From positions 62,001 to 126,000 of the forward strand of contig JAUJPF010000002.1 in NCBI GenBank assembly GCA_030447275.1: DNA of 64,000 nucleotides. The letters are read 5' to 3'. Below, piece after piece: positions 44,416 through 53,634 of the stretch. The notes beneath the pieces are model-generated. The model was given only the letters and a program-made list of their open reading frames with translations, searched no databases and was not told the origin of the DNA. This DNA is from Solirubrobacteraceae bacterium. GTDB lineage: Bacteria; Actinomycetota; Thermoleophilia; Solirubrobacterales; Solirubrobacteraceae. A program made the translations under genes and the position numbers. Each line of letters starts with the position of its first letter. The first letter of the stretch is position 1.

Positions 44416-45177
44416 CTAGCGCTTGCGCTTGGCCATCTTCTCGAGCTCGCGCGCGAACGCGGACTCGATCTCCGCCGTCATCGTCTGGTTGAACAGCGCG
44501 GTGACGGTCTGGGAGGAGACGGGCTTGAGCGCCTCGATCGCCTCCGCGATCTCCGGCCAGCGGCGCTCGCCGTCCGGCGACGAGCGCACCGGCTTCCACA
44601 GCTCCTCGAGGAAGAGCCGGACGAAGGCGCGCGCGATCGACTCGCAATGGCGCTTGACCCGCTCCACCGCCTCGAGCGCGTCGCGCATGTCGATCCCCCG
44701 CTCCACCGCGAGCTCGGCCGCGCGCAGCAGCGACGGGCTCGGCACCTCGTAGCGCCCGACGCCGAGCGGCAGCAGGATCCCGAGCTGCTCGGCCTTCGCG
44801 GCCGTGCGCGGGTCGATCGGCCCGAAGCGCTCCGACAGCTCGGCGACGGTGAGGATCTCCGGCGACTCGGCGTCGAGCGGCGTCGTGATCGCGCGGCGGA
44901 ACGCGACGAGCTGGTCGTCGCCGCCGGCGAGCAGGCGCTTGATCGCGTTGAGGTTGAAGCCCTCGGCCTGCATCTCGCGGATGAGGTTCAGCCGCTCGAC
45001 GTGGTCGGAGCCGTAGTAGCCGGTGCGCGCGACGACGTCGGGCGGCGGCAGGAGGCCGCGCGACTGGTGGTTGCGGATGTTGCGCACGGTCATGCCCGTG
45101 GCGTGGGCCAGCTGCTCGATCGTGAGGCGGTCGCCGGGGGTTTCGCCCTCGACCGCGCGGAGGCGGGGCTGTGGCAT
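44416..45177 (-). CDS. MerR-family transcriptional regulator
   Basis: 253 residues. N-terminal MerR winged helix: LTIEQLAHATGMTVRNIRNH, QSRGLLPPPDVVARTGYYG, HVERLNLIREMQAEGFNLNA. The large C-terminal region (residues 100-250) is helical and ligand-binding in type, not a metal site. ATG 45177 is preferred to GTG 45195. It faces the unknown membrane-protein gene, with a near-perfect inverted repeat between them. Confidence 0.88.
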   Translation of the reverse strand: MPQPRLRAVEGETPGDRLTIEQLAHATGMTVRNIRNHQSRGLLPPPDVVARTGYYGSDHVERLNLIREMQAEGFNLNAIKRLLAGGDDQLVAFRRAITTPLDAESPEILTVAELSERFGPIDPRTAAKAEQLGILLPLGVGRYEVPSPSLLRAAELAVERGIDMRDALEAVERVKRHCESIARAFVRLFLEELWKPVRSSPDGERRWPEIAEAIEALKPVSSQTVTALFNQTMTAEIESAFARELEKMAKRKR

Positions 45178-45202
45178 GTGTGTGATGATACCCACGATTC
45201 AC

Positions 45203-45222
45203 GTAACCTCATTCGAGGTAAC
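45203..45222. promoter_or_regulatory. Probable MerR operator
   Basis: GTAACCTC-ATTC-GAGGTAAC, a dyad with one mismatched pair, placed between the divergent MerR gene and the membrane-protein gene, 25 bases from the MerR ATG. It is the natural site for autoregulation and control of the divergent gene. Confidence 0.6.
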
Positions 45223-45258
45223 ATTGCTCGGAGTCACGATACCTGGAGAGCTGAGACC

Positions 45259-47127
45259 ATGACCGCATTCCCCCTCGCCGCCGTGGGCTCGGAGCCCGCC
45301 GGCGGCGCCGAGATCCTCGAGGTCGTCGTCGCCACCGCGGGCGCGACGATCGCCACGCTCGTCCTGCTCGGCCTCGGCATCGGCCACCGCAACGGCCGCG
45401 TGCACGGGCTGGCCAAGCTCGCCGCGTTCTCCGAGCGCGTCTCCGGCCTCCCCGGCTGGGCCGCGCTGCCCGTCGGGCTGGCCACCGGAGCGCTGCTGAC
45501 CGCCGTCTTCGGCATGTACTGGGACATCTCCCTGCACATCGACGACGGCCGCGACGCGGGGCCGCTCGCCAACCCCGCGCACTACTTCATCCTCTTCGGG
45601 CTCTTCGGCATCTTCGCCTCGGGCTTTTTGGCGATGGTCCTGCCGAAGGAGAGCCCCGGCCCGACGGCGATCAAGATCCAGGAGGACTGGCACGCGCCGC
45701 TCGGCGGCGTCGTGATCATGGCCTGCGGCGCGTTCAGCCTGATCGGCTTCCCGCTCGACGACGTCTGGCACCGGCTGTTCGGCCAGGACGTGACGCTGTG
45801 GGGCCCGACGCACCTGATGCTCATCGGCGGTGCGTCGATGACGCTCATCGGCCTCTCCGTGCTGCTGATCGAGGGCGCGCGGGCCAATGCCGCCACCGGC
45901 GACCCCGACCGCGAGCTGTCGTGGGCCGTGATGGCCCGCAGGGCCGCGCTGCCCGGCGGACTGCTCCTCGGCCTGTCGACCTTCCAGGCCGAGTTCGACT
46001 TCAGCGTCCCCCAGTTCCGCTTCGTGTTCCACCCGATGCTGATCATGCTCGCGGCGGGCGTCGGCCTGGTCGCGACGCGGATGTACCTCGGGCGCGGGTC
46101 CGCGCTGCTGGCCGTCGGGTTCTTCCTCGCCGTCCGCGGCTTCCTGACGCTGATGATCGGGCCGGTGTTCGGCCAGACGACGCCGGCGATGCCGCTCTAC
46201 CTCGTCGAGGCGCTCGTGGTCGAAGCCGTCGCCCTCCGGTACATCAAGCGACCGCTGAGCTTCGGGCTCCTGTCCGGCGTCGGGATCGGCACGATCGGCC
46301 TGGCCGGCGAGTGGGGCTGGTCGCATCTCGTCATGCACCAGCCGTGGCCGGCGGAGCTCTTCGGAGAGGCGCTGCTGCTCGGCCTGCCGATGGCGCTGGT
46401 GGGCGCGACCCTCGGCGCGTGGGTGGGCGCGCGGCTGCGGGCGGAGACGATCGAGCGGCCACCGCTCCTGCGTCCGCTCGCCGTCGTCGCGGCGCTCGCG
46501 CTCGCGGCGATGGTGGCGTACACGCTCCAGGACGATCCGCGGGGCGAGCCGGTCCGCGCGCAGGTGGAGATCGAGGAGACGCGGGTCGGCGCGCAGCGCG
46601 AGGGCGACCTCGTCCTGACGCTCGACCCGCCCGACGCCGCGAAGGACGCCGAGTGGCTGACGCTGACGGCGTGGCAGGGCGGCGGCAGCATCGTCGAGCC
46701 GCTCGAGGAGATCGGCGACGGGCGCTACCGCACGTCCACGCCGGTGCCGCTGCACGGCAACTGGAAGTCGCTCATCCGCCTGCACACCGGCCGCGAGCTC
46801 CAGATCATGCCCGTGTTCCTGCCCGAGGACGAGGCGATCCCCGCCAAGGAGATCCCCGCCCCCGCCCGGTTCGAGCGCGCGTTCGTCGCCGAGCCGGAGA
46901 TCCTGCTGCGCGAGCAGACCGGCGGCGGCGGCGCGACGTGGGTCCTGGCCTACGGCGTCGTGGCGTCGATCGCGCTCTCGCTGCTGATCCTGATCGCGTG
47001 GGCGCTGCACCGGCTGCCCGCGTTCGCGCGCGCCCCGGCCGCGGGCCACGGCTACGGCTCGCCGCCCCCGGCCGAGACGCTGACCGCACCGCGCCTCCGC
47101 CGCCGCGCGACGGCGGCGACGTCATGA
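45259..47127 (+). CDS. Polytopic membrane protein with C-terminal periplasmic-type domain, unknown family
   Basis: 622 residues. About eleven TM segments fill residues 20-430, then a soluble beta-rich part (440-580) with LTLDPPDAAKDAEWLTLTAW and a last TM near 590. Conserved-looking polar residues stand at membrane edges: YWDISLHIDDGRD, PLDDVWHRLFGQD and LWGPTHLMLIGG, spaced as if for metal or heme. The soluble part recalls copper or FixH-type domains but I do not claim this. GGAGAG precedes the ATG. Controlled probably by the divergent MerR. Confidence 0.7.
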   Translation: MTAFPLAAVGSEPAGGAEILEVVVATAGATIATLVLLGLGIGHRNGRVHGLAKLAAFSERVSGLPGWAALPVGLATGALLTAVFGMYWDISLHIDDGRDAGPLANPAHYFILFGLFGIFASGFLAMVLPKESPGPTAIKIQEDWHAPLGGVVIMACGAFSLIGFPLDDVWHRLFGQDVTLWGPTHLMLIGGASMTLIGLSVLLIEGARANAATGDPDRELSWAVMARRAALPGGLLLGLSTFQAEFDFSVPQFRFVFHPMLIMLAAGVGLVATRMYLGRGSALLAVGFFLAVRGFLTLMIGPVFGQTTPAMPLYLVEALVVEAVALRYIKRPLSFGLLSGVGIGTIGLAGEWGWSHLVMHQPWPAELFGEALLLGLPMALVGATLGAWVGARLRAETIERPPLLRPLAVVAALALAAMVAYTLQDDPRGEPVRAQVEIEETRVGAQREGDLVLTLDPPDAAKDAEWLTLTAWQGGGSIVEPLEEIGDGRYRTSTPVPLHGNWKSLIRLHTGRELQIMPVFLPEDEAIPAKEIPAPARFERAFVAEPEILLREQTGGGGATWVLAYGVVASIALSLLILIAWALHRLPAFARAPAAGHGYGSPPPAETLTAPRLRRRATAATS

Positions 47128-47179
47128 CCGTCCTCGCCCGTTGCGCGCCGCGTCGACCGCCCCGCGCGCCCTCCCCCCC

Positions 47180-47292
47180 GACGCGAACGTCGGTCGCACC
47201 GTCGCGGCGCGGCCGACCCCGACGTTGACGTCGCTAGTCGACGCGAACGTCGGTCGGACGCCATGGGGCGCGCTGCGCCCGACGTTGACGTC
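47180..47292. repeat. Two tandem 60-bp hairpin units
   Basis: Each unit has a left arm GACGCGAACGTCGG (47180-47193; 47240-47253) and a right arm CCGACGTTGACGTC (47219-47232; 47279-47292) that pair at 12 of 14 positions around a 25-base loop. Arms are identical between units; loops differ. The spacing is exactly 60 bases. The stretch lies between two genes and is not a typical terminator. Confidence 0.65.
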
Positions 47293-47317
47293 GCCCGCCC
47301 CCTCCTACCCTCGACCG

Positions 47318-48208
47318 GTGCCGCGCTCCGTCGTCTGGTCGATCTACGGCGTGCTCGTCCTCGTGTGGTCGAGCACGTGGGTGTCGATCAAGATCGGGCT
47401 CGAGGACCTGCCGCCGCTGTTCGGCGCCGGGGTGCGGTTCGCGCTGGCGGGGGTCCTGCTGCTCGCGTACGCCGCGGCGACGCGCCGGCCGCTCACGACC
47501 GACTCGCTCCTCGCGGCGATCATGGGGTTGCTCCCGTTCGCGACGACGTACGGGCTCATCTACTGGGCCGAGCAGCACGTCCCGTCCGGCCTGGCGGCCG
47601 TCCTCTTCGGCGTCCTCCCCCTCTACACCGCGCTCATCGCGTCCGTCGCCCTGCCCGACGAGCCGCTGCGCACCCGGCTGCTGATCGGCATCGGGATCGC
47701 GATCGCCGGGCTCGCGCTGGCGTTCGACGAGTCGCTCGAGCTGGGCGACGACGAGCTGGCGGGCCTTGCGGCGGTCGCGGTCGTCGTCTCCCCGCTGGCC
47801 AGCGCGATCGGCTCGATCTCGATCCGCCGCCGCGGCGCGGCGAGCGACGCGCTCGTGCTGAACGGCTGGGCGATGCTCGGCGCCGGCGCGCTGCTGCTCG
47901 TCGTCTCGGCGCCGGCCGAGGACTGGGCCACCGTCGCGTGGAGCGGCGAGGCCGTCGGCTCGATCCTCTACCTCGCCCTGCTCGGCACCGCGTTCACGTT
48001 CGTCGGCCTCACGCTGCTGCTGCGCGAGCTGACCGCCGTCGCCACCTCGTTCATCTCCGTCCTCATCCCGTTTGGCGCGCTCGCGTTCGGCGCGGCGCTG
48101 GAGGACGAGGTCGTCACTCAGAGCGCGGTGATCGGGGCAGGACTCGTAGCCGCCGGGATCGCCGTCGCGCAGTGGCCGCGCCGCATCGGTCCCGCCCGGA
48201 CGGGGTAG
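47318..48208 (+). CDS. EamA/DMT-family transporter
   Basis: 296 residues, ten TM segments in two EamA halves. WSSTWVSIKIGLEDLPPLFG and YWAEQHVPSGLAAVLFGVLP are typical. GTG 47318 begins directly before the first TM. These export amino acids or other metabolites; substrate unknown. Confidence 0.87.
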   Translation: MPRSVVWSIYGVLVLVWSSTWVSIKIGLEDLPPLFGAGVRFALAGVLLLAYAAATRRPLTTDSLLAAIMGLLPFATTYGLIYWAEQHVPSGLAAVLFGVLPLYTALIASVALPDEPLRTRLLIGIGIAIAGLALAFDESLELGDDELAGLAAVAVVVSPLASAIGSISIRRRGAASDALVLNGWAMLGAGALLLVVSAPAEDWATVAWSGEAVGSILYLALLGTAFTFVGLTLLLRELTAVATSFISVLIPFGALAFGAALEDEVVTQSAVIGAGLVAAGIAVAQWPRRIGPARTG

Positions 48209-48220
48209 CAGTGCGCCGTT

Positions 48221-50158
48221 ATGGCTACTGGCGTCTCCGAAAAGGAAGCGCGGCAGGTCGCCGAGGAGGCTCGCGAGAGCGAGTGGAAGCTCCCGAGCTT
48301 CGGAAAGCAGCTCTTCCTCGGCAACCTCCGCCTTGATCTGATCCACCCGCAGCCCAAGCTCGACCCGCAGGCGGTCGACAAGGGAGAGCAGTTCCTCGCG
48401 CGACTTCGCGAGTTCCTCGTCAGCGACGTCGATCCGATGGAGATCGAGCGCGAGGCGAAGATCCCCGACCACGTCGTGCAGGGCTTCAAGGACATGGGCG
48501 CGCTGGGGATGAAGGTCCCCGAGCAGTACGGCGGGCTCGGCCTGAGCCAGGTGTACTACAACCGCGCGCTGTCCCTCGTCGGCGCGTGGCACTCGGCGCT
48601 GGGCGCGCTGCTGAGCGCGCACCAGTCGATCGGCGTGGCCGAGCCGCTCCTGCACTTCGGCTCCGAGGAGCAGAAGCAGCAGTGGCTGCCGAAGGTCGCC
48701 AAGGACCACATCTCGGCGTTCCTGCTCACCGAGCCCGACGTCGGCTCGGACCCGGCGCGCCTCGGCTCCACCGCGACCCCGACCGAGGACGGCTCGGGCT
48801 ACGTCATCAACGGCCGCAAGCTGTGGGCGACGAACGGCGCGATCGCCGACGTCGTCGTCGTCATGGCCAAGGTGCCCCCGAGCGAGGGCCCGCCCGCCCG
48901 CCGCGGCGGGATCAGCGCGTTCGTGCTGCCCTACGACACCGCGGGCGTCACCGTCGAGAACCGCAACCAGTTCATGGGCCTGCGCGGCATCGAGAACTCG
49001 GTGACGCTGCTCGAGGACGTCTTCGTCCCGAAGGAGAACCTGATCGGCAAGGAGGGCCAGGGCCTCAAGATCGCCCTGACCACCCTGAACACCGGGCGCC
49101 TCGCGCTGCCGGCGATCTGCGTGGGCTCGGCGAAGTGGGCGACCAAGGTCGCTCGCGAGTGGTCGGCCGAGCGCGTCCAGTGGGGTCAGCCCGTCGGCAA
49201 GCACGACGCGGTGGCGCAGAAGATCGCGTTCATCGCGGCGTCGGCGTTCGGCCTGGAAGCGATGGTCGACGTGACGTCTCGTCTCGCCGACGGCAAGGGG
49301 TCCGACATCCGCATCGAGGCGGCGATCGCCAAGCTCTACGCCTCCGAGCTCGGCTGGCAGGTCGTCGACGAGCTGATGCAGGTGCGCGGCGGGCGCGGCT
49401 ACGAGACCGCCGAGTCGCTGAAGGCGCGCGGCGAGAAGCCGGTCCCGGTCGAGCAGGCGCTGCGCGACATGCGCATCAACCGCATCTTCGAGGGCTCGAC
49501 CGAGATCATGCACCTGCTCATCGCGCGCGAGGCGGTCGACCAGCACCTCGAGGTCGCCGGCGAGATCCTCGAGGGCGACGGCGACCTCAAGGAGAAGGCC
49601 GGCGTCGCCGTGCAGGCGGCGAAGTTCTACGCCAAGTGGCTGCCGCAGCTGGCGGCGGGCGAGGGCCAGCGGCCCGGCTCGTTCGCGGAGTTCGGCCCGC
49701 TCGCCGGGCACGTCCGCTACGTCGAGCGGTCGTCGCGCAAGCTCGCGCGCTCGACGTTCTACGCGATGGGCCGCTGGCAGGCCAAGCTCGAGAAGAAGCA
49801 GGCCGTGCTCGGGCGGATCGTCGACATCGGGGCCGAGCTGTTCGCGATCTCGTCGGCGGCGGTCTACGCGCAGACGATCGCGAAGGAGCACCCCGAGCGC
49901 GCGGACCAGGCGATGGAGCTGGCCGACCTGTTCTGCAAGCAGGCGCGGCGCCGCGCCGACGCGCTGTTCTCGTCGCTCTTCGCCAACGACGACGACGCGA
50001 ACTACAAGCTCGCCCAGGAGGTCCTCGGCGGCCGCCACACCTGGATCGAGGACGGCGTCCTCGACCCGTCGGGCGCCGGCCCGCAGGTGGCCGGCGACAC
50101 CCCCGGCGAGACCACGCGGATCGACGACGACCGCGAGCGCGCCGGAGCCACCGGCTGA
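48221..50158 (+). CDS. Long acyl-CoA dehydrogenase (VLCAD/ACAD9-like)
   Basis: 645 residues, longer than common acyl-CoA dehydrogenases. The N-terminal domain has MGALGMKVPEQYGGLGLSQ, the beta domain FLLTEPDVGSDPARLGSTAT, the C-terminal helices VRGGRGYETAES and RINRIFEGSTEIMHLLIARE. An extra helical domain (residues 440-600) makes it like VLCAD enzymes that act on long chains at the membrane. It starts 12 bases after the DMT stop. Confidence 0.9.
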   Translation: MATGVSEKEARQVAEEARESEWKLPSFGKQLFLGNLRLDLIHPQPKLDPQAVDKGEQFLARLREFLVSDVDPMEIEREAKIPDHVVQGFKDMGALGMKVPEQYGGLGLSQVYYNRALSLVGAWHSALGALLSAHQSIGVAEPLLHFGSEEQKQQWLPKVAKDHISAFLLTEPDVGSDPARLGSTATPTEDGSGYVINGRKLWATNGAIADVVVVMAKVPPSEGPPARRGGISAFVLPYDTAGVTVENRNQFMGLRGIENSVTLLEDVFVPKENLIGKEGQGLKIALTTLNTGRLALPAICVGSAKWATKVAREWSAERVQWGQPVGKHDAVAQKIAFIAASAFGLEAMVDVTSRLADGKGSDIRIEAAIAKLYASELGWQVVDELMQVRGGRGYETAESLKARGEKPVPVEQALRDMRINRIFEGSTEIMHLLIAREAVDQHLEVAGEILEGDGDLKEKAGVAVQAAKFYAKWLPQLAAGEGQRPGSFAEFGPLAGHVRYVERSSRKLARSTFYAMGRWQAKLEKKQAVLGRIVDIGAELFAISSAAVYAQTIAKEHPERADQAMELADLFCKQARRRADALFSSLFANDDDANYKLAQEVLGGRHTWIEDGVLDPSGAGPQVAGDTPGETTRIDDDRERAGATG

Positions 50159-50170
50159 ACGGCAGGCGGA

Positions 50171-50199
50171 CTCCCGGCGGCGGCCGTCGCCGCCGGGAG
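50171..50199. terminator. Bidirectional hairpin between convergent genes
   Basis: CTCCCGGCGGCG (50171-50182) pairs perfectly with CGCCGCCGGGAG (50188-50199) around GCCGT, between the ends of the acyl-CoA dehydrogenase and acyltransferase genes. Confidence 0.7.
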
Positions 50200-50204
50200 C
50201 TCCG

Positions 50205-52115
50205 TCAGTCGCTCGAGATCGCGCGCTCCAAAAACGGCGCGAGCGTCGCGCCGTAGACCGACGTGATGTGGTTGGCGTCCTTGTACACGAGGGCGCCGCC
50301 GATGACCGGCGGGCACCAGCGCCGGTCGCAGAACCGCGACGTCAGGTCGATGAGCTCGACGCGCGGCGTGCGCTTGGCCGCGGCCGCGGCGGGGTCGGGC
50401 GGCAGCGCGTCGTCGCGCGAGCGGCGGCAGTCGCGCGCCGGCGAGCCGCCGGTCTCCATCGCCTGCTCGACGCAGTCGAGCGTCTTGCCGGCGTTGAGCA
50501 TCTGCGGGTTGTCGCGGATGACGTAGATCCGCTCGATGGAGTCGGGGAGCGAGCGCCACTTGGCCTCGAAGTCGTCGTCGGTGGCGTCCGCGCCCTGGAA
50601 CTGCGAGACGAAGATCGTGTCGATCTCCGGATGGCGCTCGAGCCACGCCGGGACCTGCTCGCGCCACCCGACGCAGCCCGAGCGGTCGGGCTCGGGCCGC
50701 TCGGGCTCGCCGGCGGCGAGCGGGCAGTGCGAGCGCGCGATCGAGATCCCGCGCCAGCCGTTCTCGATCGCGATCGGCCTCAGCGCCGCGCGCCAGTGCG
50801 ACGCGTGGCTGTCGCCGATCAGCGCGAACGTCCTCTTCGCCTCGTCGCCCGGCGTCCCGAACCCGCAGGGCACGACGAGGTCCTCGATCTCGAGCATCCC
50901 GCACGGGGCGTTGCGCGCCTCGCGCGCCGCCACCGGGGTGGGGATCACGCCGTCGTGCGGCTTGCAGCTCGCGTCGCCGATGGCTGCGGCGCCGAAGCAG
51001 GGCGGCGGCTTCTCGATCACGCGCTCGATCGCGGTTTCCTCGGCCTGGACCTGGTCGTCCAGCGCGGCCGTCCCCGACACGGAGAGGAAGAGGACCGCCG
51101 CGGTCGCCACCGCCGCGGGCGCGAGGATCGCCCGCGGTCGCCAGCGCAGCTTGCGCACGGGGTCCTCGACGACCACCTTCGACACCCAGCCGAGCACGAA
51201 CGTGAGCACGAGCAGCACGACCTTGCTCGCGCCCCCGGCGTGCGGCGCGAGCACGATCAGCGGCCAGTGCCACAGGTAGACCGAGTACGAGATGTCGCCG
51301 GCGCGCTCGAGCGGGCGGAAGGTGAACGCGCGCGCCGCGATGACCGCGACCGCGCCGAGCACGGGCAGCAGCGCCGCGACTCCGGGGAACGGCGTCTCGC
51401 CCGAGTAGAGGACCGCGGCGAGGGCGATCGCCGCGATCCCCGCCCACGAGAGCGCGGGTGATCGTCCCTTCAGCGGGACGAGCGCGAGCAGCCCGCCGAG
51501 CCCGAACTCCCACGCGCGCGTGGGCGTGATGAAGTAGGCGGCCGCCGGGTCGCTGGCGGTGGCGAGGATCGACCAGACGAGGCTTACGAGCACGACGGCG
51601 CCGAGCACGAGCGGGATCGCCCGGCGCCCCCAGACCAGCGCGAGCATGATGAGCAGCGGCCAGACGACGTAGAACTGCTCCTCGACCGACAGCGACCAGA
51701 AGTGGCGTACCGGCGACGGGGCGTCGTCGGCGTCGGCGTAGTCCACCGCGGCCTCGGCGAGGTGCCAGTTCTCGACGTAGGCGGTGCTCGCGGTGATCTC
51801 CGCGAAGTACTCGCGCCACTGCGTCTCCGGCACGATCGCCTTCGTGGCGATCGCGCAGAACGCGAGCACCACGAGCGCCGCGGGCAGGATCCGCCGCGCG
51901 CGGCGCGCCCAGAAGCCGGCGAGCGACACGCGGTCGGTGCGCTGGACCTCCCGCACGAGCTGGCCCGTGATGAGGAAGCCCGAGATGACGAAGAAGACGT
52001 CGACGCCGACGAAGCCGCCCGGCAGCGACGACGGCCACAGGTGGAACACGACCACGGTCAGCACCGCGATGCCGCGCAGCGCCTGGATCTCGGGTCTCAC
52101 AGCACCTGAACGCAC
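50205..52115 (-). CDS. Acyltransferase-3/SGNH protein (OafA/YrhL-like)
   Basis: 636 residues. The N-terminal acyltransferase-3 region has about ten TM segments (REIQALRG-type start, VVDVFFVISGFLITGQLVRE-like PGGFVGVDVFFVISGFLITG, YSVYLWHWPLIVLAP). The C-terminal SGNH domain has FALIGDSHASHWRAAL and, near the end, DANHITSVYG with the His of the triad. Such proteins move acetyl or other acyl groups onto cell-surface glycans. GTG 52115 or GTG 52100 could start it. Confidence 0.88.
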   Translation of the reverse strand: MRSGAVRPEIQALRGIAVLTVVVFHLWPSSLPGGFVGVDVFFVISGFLITGQLVREVQRTDRVSLAGFWARRARRILPAALVVLAFCAIATKAIVPETQWREYFAEITASTAYVENWHLAEAAVDYADADDAPSPVRHFWSLSVEEQFYVVWPLLIMLALVWGRRAIPLVLGAVVLVSLVWSILATASDPAAAYFITPTRAWEFGLGGLLALVPLKGRSPALSWAGIAAIALAAVLYSGETPFPGVAALLPVLGAVAVIAARAFTFRPLERAGDISYSVYLWHWPLIVLAPHAGGASKVVLLVLTFVLGWVSKVVVEDPVRKLRWRPRAILAPAAVATAAVLFLSVSGTAALDDQVQAEETAIERVIEKPPPCFGAAAIGDASCKPHDGVIPTPVAAREARNAPCGMLEIEDLVVPCGFGTPGDEAKRTFALIGDSHASHWRAALRPIAIENGWRGISIARSHCPLAAGEPERPEPDRSGCVGWREQVPAWLERHPEIDTIFVSQFQGADATDDDFEAKWRSLPDSIERIYVIRDNPQMLNAGKTLDCVEQAMETGGSPARDCRRSRDDALPPDPAAAAAKRTPRVELIDLTSRFCDRRWCPPVIGGALVYKDANHITSVYGATLAPFLERAISSD

Positions 52116-52161
52116 GAGTGGCGGCCAACGTAGCGGTCGATGCCCGGCGCGGGGGTCCGTT

Positions 52162-53208
52162 CTAGGCGCCGACGAGCACGGGCGTCCCGACCTCTACGCG
52201 CCCGTAGAGGTCGATGACGTCGCCGACGCTCATGCGCACGCACCCGTGCGAGGCGGCGGTCCCGAGCGACCCGACGCTGTCGGTCCCGTGGAAGCCGACC
52301 GACCCGTTGAAGCCGATCCAGCGCGCCTTGAGCGGGTTGCGCGGGTCGCCGCCCGGGATCGTCTCGCCGGCGAGGTCGCCCGCCCACTCCGACCGCGGGA
52401 CGCTCCACACCGGGTCGACCTGCTTGGTCTGGACCGTGAAGCTCCCGAGCGGGGTCGGGTAGCGCGGCTGCCCCACCGCGACGCGGTAGCTGCGGACGAG
52501 CTCGCCACGCCTGAAGAGGCGCGCCGTCTTGCCGGTGCGCGTGACGGTCACGGCCAGCGGGTTGCGGTCCCACACGTCCTCGCGGGTGACCTCGGGATCG
52601 ATCACCGCGGTGCGGGCGCGCAGCGTGCGGTCGGCGCGAGGGTCGAGCAGCGCGCCGGCGACGCGGTCTTCGAGGCGCTCGCGATCGGCCAGGCGGCGGC
52701 CCGCCTTGGCCTCGCTCACGGCCACGCGCTCGACCTCGAGCGTCAGCTCGGCGTTGACCGGCGCGCGCGAGACGTTGCCGTGGACGTGCGCGACGAACCG
52801 GCGGACCCGCCGGCGGTCGATCCTGATCTTGGCTTCCTCGTCGTGGTCGACGCGGCCGCCGGTGAGGCTCCGCCACCCACGGGTGACGATGTTGCCTCCG
52901 CGGCCCTCGTCGTAGGCGCGCTGGACGGCGCGGTCGAGGCCGAGCGTCATGCCCGCCGTCTTGGGCGCCAGCGCGAACCTCTCGCCGCCGACGCGCACCC
53001 GGACCGGCCGGTTCGCGGACGCGCGCAGCTCGGCGTAGACGCGGCTCATCGCCTGGTCCCTGGTCAGGCCGCCGACGTCGACGCCCTCCACGCGGACGCC
53101 CTCGGCGATCTTCTCCTCCCGCTGCCGGTCGGCGAACGCCAGCGTCGCGAACATCGCCGCAGGGACGAGCAGGATCACGAGGGCGAGGACGAGGCGGGGG
53201 CGGGTCAT
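52162..53208 (-). CDS. L,D-transpeptidase (YkuD) with N-terminal peptidoglycan-binding-like domain
   Basis: 348 residues. One TM anchor (LVLALVILLVPAAMFATLAF), then a PG_binding_4-like domain (VRVEGVDVGGLTRDQAMSRV) and C-terminal YkuD catalytic domain. The motif SHGCVRMSVGDVIDLY holds catalytic His and Cys, preceded by GFHGTDSVGSLG. It makes 3-3 peptidoglycan crosslinks outside the membrane. Confidence 0.9.
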   Translation of the reverse strand: MTRPRLVLALVILLVPAAMFATLAFADRQREEKIAEGVRVEGVDVGGLTRDQAMSRVYAELRASANRPVRVRVGGERFALAPKTAGMTLGLDRAVQRAYDEGRGGNIVTRGWRSLTGGRVDHDEEAKIRIDRRRVRRFVAHVHGNVSRAPVNAELTLEVERVAVSEAKAGRRLADRERLEDRVAGALLDPRADRTLRARTAVIDPEVTREDVWDRNPLAVTVTRTGKTARLFRRGELVRSYRVAVGQPRYPTPLGSFTVQTKQVDPVWSVPRSEWAGDLAGETIPGGDPRNPLKARWIGFNGSVGFHGTDSVGSLGTAASHGCVRMSVGDVIDLYGRVEVGTPVLVGA

Positions 53209-53334
53209 CAGGGCGCGAGCGGCGGGCGCCGCTGGAAGCAACGCAGTGTAGGACGCCCGCCGTGCGAAGGTTGCAGGACTTTCTTCATCGACGCCGACGG
53301 CGCTCGAAGCTGGCGCGGCGGCGTCCCTGGGCAG

Positions 53335-53610
53335 GTCAGCTGACGCGGGGTCGAGCGGATCGCCGAGTTCGCGGCGCGGACCATGGCCCGGCGCTGCTTC
53401 GTGCGCCCGGAGACCGAGAGCTTGGCCTGGAGGCGGTAGAGGTGGCCGCGCTGCTTCCACTCGATCGTCGGCGGCGAGCAGGAGGCACCGCACGTGAGCG
53501 GCTCGTAGCGGCCGACATCCCGCGAGCCAGCCCCACGCGGCGGCGGAAGGCGTAGGAGCCGCCCTTCTCCCCCGTGAAGCCGGCGAGGAATGGGCGCGCC
53601 GACTCTAGCG
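53335..53610 (-). pseudogene. Frameshifted fragment of an unknown secreted protein
   Basis: PFLAGFTGEKGGSYAFRRRV in one frame and RDVGRYEPLTCGASCSPPTI, RLQAKLSVSGRTKQRRAMVR in the next look like one protein broken near 53535. No start is visible. The Cys pair and basic tail suggest a secreted or surface origin; family unknown. Confidence 0.4.
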
Positions 53611-53634
53611 GCGCGCCCAGCGTGACGGCAATGC

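Noticed and set aside
47234-50038. 934-codon minus-strand ORF opposite the acyl-CoA dehydrogenase
   Set aside because: Antisense shadow of a clear acyl-CoA dehydrogenase and DMT transporter.
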